Assembly: GCA_964507395.1 (NCBI GenBank)
Contig: CAZDQE010000034.1
Span: forward strand, 1-23,423
Length of the DNA: 23,423 nucleotides
Reading direction: 5' to 3'
Source of the DNA: SIG575 sp964507395
Lineage (GTDB): Bacteria; Bacillota; Clostridia; Oscillospirales; Acutalibacteraceae
Position 1 is the stretch's first letter, and every line of letters starts with the position of its first letter. The notes beneath the pieces were generated by a model. It worked only from the letters and a program-made list of their open reading frames with translations. It was not told the DNA's origin and searched no databases. Shown piece after piece: positions 23,053 to 23,423 of the stretch. The position numbers and the translations under genes were made by a program.

Positions 23053-23265
23053 ATGCCGGGACACGGAGGCCCGCATGGAGGCCCGCACGGTGGGTTTGGC
23101 GGAGGTCCGCGTGGCGGTCATGGACATATGCCACCACCGCCCCCGCACAGAGGATTTGGTCATCGTACATACAGAAGAGGCTGTATGGGTTGTTTGCCGG
23201 GTTGCATGATGCCTGTCCTCGCAGCAGTAGGAATTATAGTTCTTGCTCTTGTTGCGATTTTCTGA
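23053..23265 (+). CDS. Gly/His/Pro-rich small protein with a C-terminal membrane helix
   Basis: I do not recognise this 70-residue protein as a named family. Residues 1-37 are low complexity, with repeated GGPHGG units, a run of five prolines (27-31) and seven histidines. A basic stretch RTYRRG (38-43) leads to a cysteine cluster CMGCLPGC (Cys44, Cys47, Cys51). Residues 52-70 are wholly hydrophobic and end the chain, as in tail-anchored proteins. By positive-inside reasoning the Arg residues would keep the N-terminus cytoplasmic. The His and Cys content suggests possible metal binding. The start is ATG 23053 after GAGGTG (23041-23046), behind a near-consensus promoter. An in-frame ATG at 22972 lies upstream of that promoter and is rejected. 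The gene is isolated, with mobile-element-like sequence just downstream. Confidence 0.7.
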   Translation: MPGHGGPHGGPHGGFGGGPRGGHGHMPPPPPHRGFGHRTYRRGCMGCLPGCMMPVLAAVGIIVLALVAIF

Positions 23266-23291
23266 TTTCATACAGTAATAAAGATTATAAA

Positions 23292-23423
23292 GGGGCTGTA
23301 TCAAAAGTCTCCGAAAAATAGGATAGAGCCAAGTGCAGAAAAGACTGTACTTGGCTCTAAATATTTAGTATAGGGGACCTCTAAAAACCCCTTGCACGAA
23401 ATTATGTTTGCTCTTTTTCCGTC
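23292..23423 (-). mobile_element. Possible insertion-sequence end (partial)
   Basis: Sequence from 23292 begins GGGGCTGTATCAAAAGTCTC, which resembles terminal inverted repeats of Firmicute insertion sequences by memory only. Further in are a 14-pair hairpin with one G-T position (23325-23338 with 23345-23358), then a minus-strand frame open from the window edge to a TAA at 23365-23367 (last residues RKKSKHNFVQGVFRGPLY). Gene end, hairpin and terminal repeat in that order is what the 3' end of a transposase gene in an IS looks like. The frame is only 18 codons within the window, so this is tentative. Confidence 0.35.

Noticed and set aside
23068..23110. Short GC-rich direct repeats suggesting a repeat array or CRISPR
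   Set aside because: They are in-frame repeats of GGPHGG codons in the small protein gene. There is no spacer structure and no cas gene.

Overview
The window looks like a chromosomal segment of a low-to-moderate GC, Gram-positive anaerobe of the Clostridia, most likely an Oscillospiraceae/Ruminococcus-type gut bacterium. That rests on four things: strong AGGAGG-type ribosome binding sites, sigma-A-like promoters with 17-bp spacers, the clostridial glgC/glgD pair, and a spoIVFA/spoIVFB-like sporulation pair beside many cytoplasmic glycosidases. The genus is an inference; there is no rRNA here to settle it.

Layout. (1) The 3'-truncated end of a tRNA-Leu(UAA) gene lies at the left edge on the minus strand, behind a perfect-consensus promoter. 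(2) 414-3960 (+) is a three-gene MacA/MacB or YknXYZ-type ABC exporter operon (adaptor, permease, ATPase) ending in a strong terminator. (3) 4053-5708 (+) is a GH27 alpha-galactosidase-like enzyme with an extra beta-rich domain inserted in its barrel. A 13-bp hairpin terminates it and the convergent esterase. (4) 5755-18520 is a long minus-strand block. Read 5'->3' it is glgB, glgC, glgD, a GH35 beta-galactosidase, a GH78 alpha-L-rhamnosidase, glgA, a histidine-phosphatase-like protein, an M23/SpoIVFA-like protein and an M50/SpoIVFB-like protease, followed by a separately promoted alpha/beta hydrolase. Genes from glgB to the phosphatase are 1-12 bp apart or overlap, so they probably form one transcript from a TTGAAA-17-TATGAT promoter at 18593-18621. 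(5) 18803-22866 (+) holds a GH29 alpha-L-fucosidase, a small protein resembling the DUF1874/STIV-B116 fold family, and a second GH78 enzyme, each followed by its own terminator or terminator-like hairpin. (6) 23053-23265 encodes a 70-residue Gly/His/Pro-rich membrane protein behind a perfect -10 box. Insertion-sequence-like end sequence occupies the right edge.

How the genes fit together. Five glycosidases (GH27, GH35, two GH78, GH29) lack signal peptides, so they probably act in the cytoplasm on imported oligosaccharides carrying galactose, fucose and rhamnose, as in plant pectin side chains, xyloglucan or mucin. Two of them sit inside the glycogen-synthesis operon, which suggests that release of sugar from scavenged oligosaccharides is expressed together with carbon storage. 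No sugar transporter or dedicated regulator is in the window.

I found no CRISPR array, prophage, toxin-antitoxin or recognisable defence system. The points most worth a second look are a histidine phosphatase whose catalytic His is Asn, an RNA hairpin that buries the ribosome binding site of the SpoIVFA-like gene, the glycosidases embedded in the glg operon, the DUF1874-like protein, and the Gly/His-rich tail-anchored peptide.
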